From the NCBI GenBank assembly GCA_900555635.1, contig USLU01000053.1:1-33985 (forward strand): a DNA stretch of 33,985 nucleotides, written 5' to 3'. The notes beneath the pieces are model-generated. The model had not been told where the DNA came from. It saw only the letters and a program-made list of their open reading frames with translations, and did not search any database. Below, piece by piece: positions 31,684 through 33,985 of this stretch. The position numbers and the translations under genes are program-made. This DNA comes from an uncultured Bacteroides sp. Lineage in GTDB: Bacteria; Bacteroidota; Bacteroidia; Bacteroidales; Bacteroidaceae. Positions within the stretch are counted from its first letter, which is position 1. Each line of letters begins with the position of its first letter.

Positions 31684-33460
31684 TTTTACTGCATGCTTCT
31701 TTCAACCATTCCTGTTCTTCCTTGTTCAAGTCCGGCGAAAGTTTTTCATATACATGTTGATGGTAATCGTTCAGCCAGTTAATCTCTTCCTCTGATAACA
31801 ATTCTTTGATAATACCTTTTTTGCATATGGGGCAAAGAGTAATTGTCTCGAATTTCAGGTAATTACCGAACATGCCTTCTCCGGCTGGGACGGTAAGTAC
31901 TAGGTTCTCTGTTCTTACTCCATGACTTCCTGCTTTGTATACTCCCGGTTCGTTGGATGTGACCATGCCCGGTTGCAGACTGATTGGGTTCTCATTCATA
32001 CGAATGCTCTGCGGGCCTTCGTGCACGCTCAGGAAGTGTCCTACACCGTGTCCGGTTCCATGTAAAAAGTTCATGTGATGTTTCCATATTGGCATGCGTG
32101 CCAATACATCCAGTTGAGCACCACGTGTACCGACCGGGAATACGGCCATGGCAAGGTCGATATGCCCTTTCAATATTAAAGTATAATCTGTTTTTTCTTC
32201 TTCAGATAATTCTCCTAATGCAATAGTACGGGTGATATCGGTCGTTCCATCCAGATATTGGGCACCGGAGTCGAGTAGTAAAAAGCCTTTAGGTTGTAAG
32301 TGAACATCAGTTTCAGGAGTGGCTTCGTAGTGTACGATAGCTCCATGTTCATTATAACCGGCAATGGTGTCGAAACTCTCGTCCATAAAAAGCGGTTGGG
32401 CGGCACGGAATTCACGCAATTTCTTAGAGATGCTGATTTCTGTTTCTTGACCGGTTGGTACAACCTCTTCCAACCACTTTAAAAACTTTACTAAAGCGAC
32501 ACCGTCGCGCTGCAAAGCAGAATGAATACCTGTTATTTCCTGTTCATTGCGGATCGCTTTGAGCAAAGCAATGGGAGATGCCCCTTCAATAATTTGGCAG
32601 TCTGGGCTGATAGCAGAAAAGATAGCATAATTCGTTTTAATCGGGTTTAGTAAAATGTTATTGGCAGTCAGATTGCCTAAAAAGTACTCGATATCCTCAT
32701 AACTGTGTATGGCTACTTCCATCTCTTTCAGGTATGCAGAAAGTTCACTGGTCACCTTTTGTGGGTGAATAAAGAAGTGTACTTCTTGCTCTTCGATCAG
32801 TAAATAGCTTACTACTACCGGATTACAATGCACGTCATTGCCGCGTATGTTTAATGTCCACGCTATCTCATCCAATGTTGAAATCAATAATGCTTCCGCA
32901 CCCTTTTGCTTCATTTCCTTGCGAATGGCAACTAATTTTTCCGGAACGCTTTTTCCTGCATACTTCGTCTCATAAATATAAGCCGGTGCTTCGGGTATTG
33001 CGGGACGGTCGCTCCATATTTTCTCTATAGGATCCGGGATGCTTTTTACGGTAATTCCATTCTTTTCCAGTTTTTCTTGTAGCAGTTTTGCTTCGTCTAC
33101 AGAAAAAACTTTTCCATCGATACCTACAGTTTGGCCTGCTTTTAGATTCTTACTTAGAAAATCGGGAATACTGGGCGTCTCAGGCAACATCTCTTTATAA
33201 AGGTCAATGCCACTCCCTTCTAACTGTTGGGCTGCTTGGAGAAAGTAACGTGAATCGGTCCATAGTCCGGCTTTTTCGCGAGTGACGACTACGGTTCCTG
33301 CCGAACCCGTAAATCCGGAAATCCATTCTCTCGATTGCCAATGTGGTGCTACATATTCGCTTAAGTGCGGATCTGTACTAGGTATAATGAAGGCATCTAT
33401 TCCTTCATTATCAAATAATGCTCGAAGAGCATCTATACGCTGTTTAACTGTTTGGTTCAT
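31667..33460 (-). CDS. Xaa-Pro aminopeptidase, peptidase family M24B
   Basis: A 597-residue cytosolic metallopeptidase that removes an N-terminal residue before proline. It has two creatinase-like N-terminal domains (about 1-300, starting FIIPSTDPHLSEY), the pita-bread catalytic domain (about 310-530) and an M24 C-terminal domain. Metal ligands: Asp in LLDSGAQYLDGTTDIT (two Asp), His in GTGHGVGHFLSVHEGP, and Glu in SNEPGVY and RTENLVL. The length matches the long eukaryote-like XPNPEP1 type common in Bacteroidota. The last four residues (VISC) and the stop are encoded by the dispersed GTGATTAG repeat. Confidence 0.95.
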   Translation of the reverse strand: MNQTVKQRIDALRALFDNEGIDAFIIPSTDPHLSEYVAPHWQSREWISGFTGSAGTVVVTREKAGLWTDSRYFLQAAQQLEGSGIDLYKEMLPETPSIPDFLSKNLKAGQTVGIDGKVFSVDEAKLLQEKLEKNGITVKSIPDPIEKIWSDRPAIPEAPAYIYETKYAGKSVPEKLVAIRKEMKQKGAEALLISTLDEIAWTLNIRGNDVHCNPVVVSYLLIEEQEVHFFIHPQKVTSELSAYLKEMEVAIHSYEDIEYFLGNLTANNILLNPIKTNYAIFSAISPDCQIIEGASPIALLKAIRNEQEITGIHSALQRDGVALVKFLKWLEEVVPTGQETEISISKKLREFRAAQPLFMDESFDTIAGYNEHGAIVHYEATPETDVHLQPKGFLLLDSGAQYLDGTTDITRTIALGELSEEEKTDYTLILKGHIDLAMAVFPVGTRGAQLDVLARMPIWKHHMNFLHGTGHGVGHFLSVHEGPQSIRMNENPISLQPGMVTSNEPGVYKAGSHGVRTENLVLTVPAGEGMFGNYLKFETITLCPICKKGIIKELLSEEEINWLNDYHQHVYEKLSPDLNKEEQEWLKEACSKIVISC

Positions 33461-33498
33461 GAATTTTATAATATAAGGTGTAGTCTTTTCTTTTCCCC

Positions 33499-33506
33499 CA
33501 AAGTTA
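33499..33506 (-). promoter_or_regulatory. -7 element for the aminopeptidase gene
   Basis: On the minus strand these bases read TAACTTTG. The start near 33495 gives a leader of about 35 nt. No clear -33 box is seen. Confidence 0.55.
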
Positions 33507-33682
33507 CTTACTTTTCTTTAATAATAAGGCGGAACGCTTGCATTTTATCTTCTTCTTGAGATTCTTTATTGTTTTTGAGGTAGTAAAATGGGCATTAGCC
33601 GGCTTTCGGATATCTATTTATTCTTGCTTGTTTAATTCTTGCAAATACGACAAATAGACCAATGACTTCTGCCTCATACCTT

Positions 33683-33765
33683 CTCCCTATCCGCTCCTTA
33701 CCCGCTCCCTACCAACTCCCTGTCTTTTCCCACTCTATAGACACGGAGAAAGCAGGGAGTTGGTA
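33683..33765. repeat. 11-bp tandem repeat and 13-bp inverted repeat
   Basis: CTCCCTATCCG, CTCCTTACCCG, CTCCCTACCAA and CTCCCTGTCTT start at 33683, 33694, 33705 and 33716. TACCAACTCCCTG (33710-33722) and its exact reverse complement (33753-33765) form an inverted repeat with a 30-base loop. CTTCTCC upstream and GGAGAAG downstream extend the pairing. It sits between the aminopeptidase and rpsU promoters. Confidence 0.8.
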
Positions 33766-33849
33766 AGATGGAGAAGAGGAATAGAACAATAGTGAGGAAG
33801 TGCGTTTTGATTCTTTTCCCGGATTATTAAAAGTTTTTTTGCAGAAAGT

Positions 33850-33881
33850 TTTGTGAATAAAGAAAGTATGTGTAATTTTGC
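33850..33881 (+). promoter_or_regulatory. Promoter of rpsU
   Basis: TTTG (33850-33853), 19 bases and TAATTTTGC (33873-33881), a full consensus match. The leader is about 50 nt. Confidence 0.8.
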
Positions 33882-33933
33882 CGCTCAATTTAATCGTGAG
33901 ATTTTTAAACATTAATATTTTAAAAGAAAAAAA

Positions 33934-33985
33934 ATGATTGTAGTACCTGTAAAAGAAGGCGAAAACATTGAAAAAGCGCTGAAGA
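33934..33985 (+). CDS. rpsU: Ribosomal protein bS21, N-terminal part
   Basis: Only 17 codons are in the window (MIVVPVKEGENIEKALK), a clear match to the start of bS21 in Bacteroidota. The small-subunit protein is normally about 63-65 residues, so the rest lies beyond the right edge. It has its own promoter. The leader just before the ATG is A-rich (TAAAAGAAAAAAA) with no AGGAGG-like sequence. Confidence 0.92.
   Translation, partial: MIVVPVKEGENIEKALK

Noticed and set aside
33709..33912. 67-residue minus-strand open frame before rpsU
   Set aside because: It translates the inverted and tandem repeats and the rpsU promoter; no family pattern.

Overview
The window reads as chromosomal DNA of a Bacteroides or a close relative. 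Evidence: many start sites are preceded by the Bacteroidota -7 element TAnnTTTG, often with TTTG about 19-21 bases further upstream; classical Shine-Dalgarno sequences are mostly absent; a run of polysaccharide-degrading enzymes carries signal peptides; and the housekeeping proteins (GltX, WaaA, PriA, 7TM-HD, Xaa-Pro aminopeptidase) are of Bacteroidales type. I cannot fix the species from sequence alone. There are no rRNA or tRNA genes, no CRISPR array, and no transposase or integrase.

Layout. (1) 1-7634: the tail of a polysaccharide-utilisation region, with a GH2 beta-galactosidase-like lipoprotein and a GH3 beta-glucosidase-like enzyme 1 base apart. A terminator and four 22-bp phased palindromic repeats follow, then a GH95 alpha-L-fucosidase-like enzyme. 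No SusC/SusD pair or regulator lies inside the window. (2) 7692-10844: a serine hydrolase of the class C beta-lactamase fold with its own promoter, a degenerate methyltransferase-like protein, a PduO-type corrinoid adenosyltransferase and a small DUF2795 protein. (3) 11008-16305: a RecQ-like helicase facing a minus-strand block made of a HipA-like kinase overlapping a DUF3037 gene, a hemerythrin-domain protein overlapping a DUF488 gene, and a GNAT acetyltransferase. (4) 16456-21094: a small beta-barrel protein, a promoter with a dyad around its -33 box, a structured leader of about 300 nt before a 72-residue HTH protein, an AT-rich gene-free stretch of about 830 bp with phased repeats, and a long coiled-coil lipoprotein followed by an outer-membrane beta-barrel. 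(5) 21263-25315: a methyltransferase with a long structured leader, then priA and a low-molecular-weight phosphatase. (6) 25275-33985: a minus-strand membrane protein and the 7TM-HD phosphodiesterase diverging from gltX-waaA, then a gamma-carbonic anhydrase and an Xaa-Pro aminopeptidase on the minus strand, and the start of rpsU at the right edge.

How the genes fit together. The three glycosidases probably act in sequence on a fucosylated, galactosylated beta-glucan-like or other plant/host glycan in the periplasm; the exact substrate is inference. The lipoprotein and beta-barrel at 18546-21094 look like a paired envelope system with extensive upstream control DNA. Together with the structured leader of the HTH gene just before it, this is the least explained part of the window. 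The HipA-like/DUF3037 pair is the other candidate for an under-described module. The right-hand third is ordinary housekeeping.
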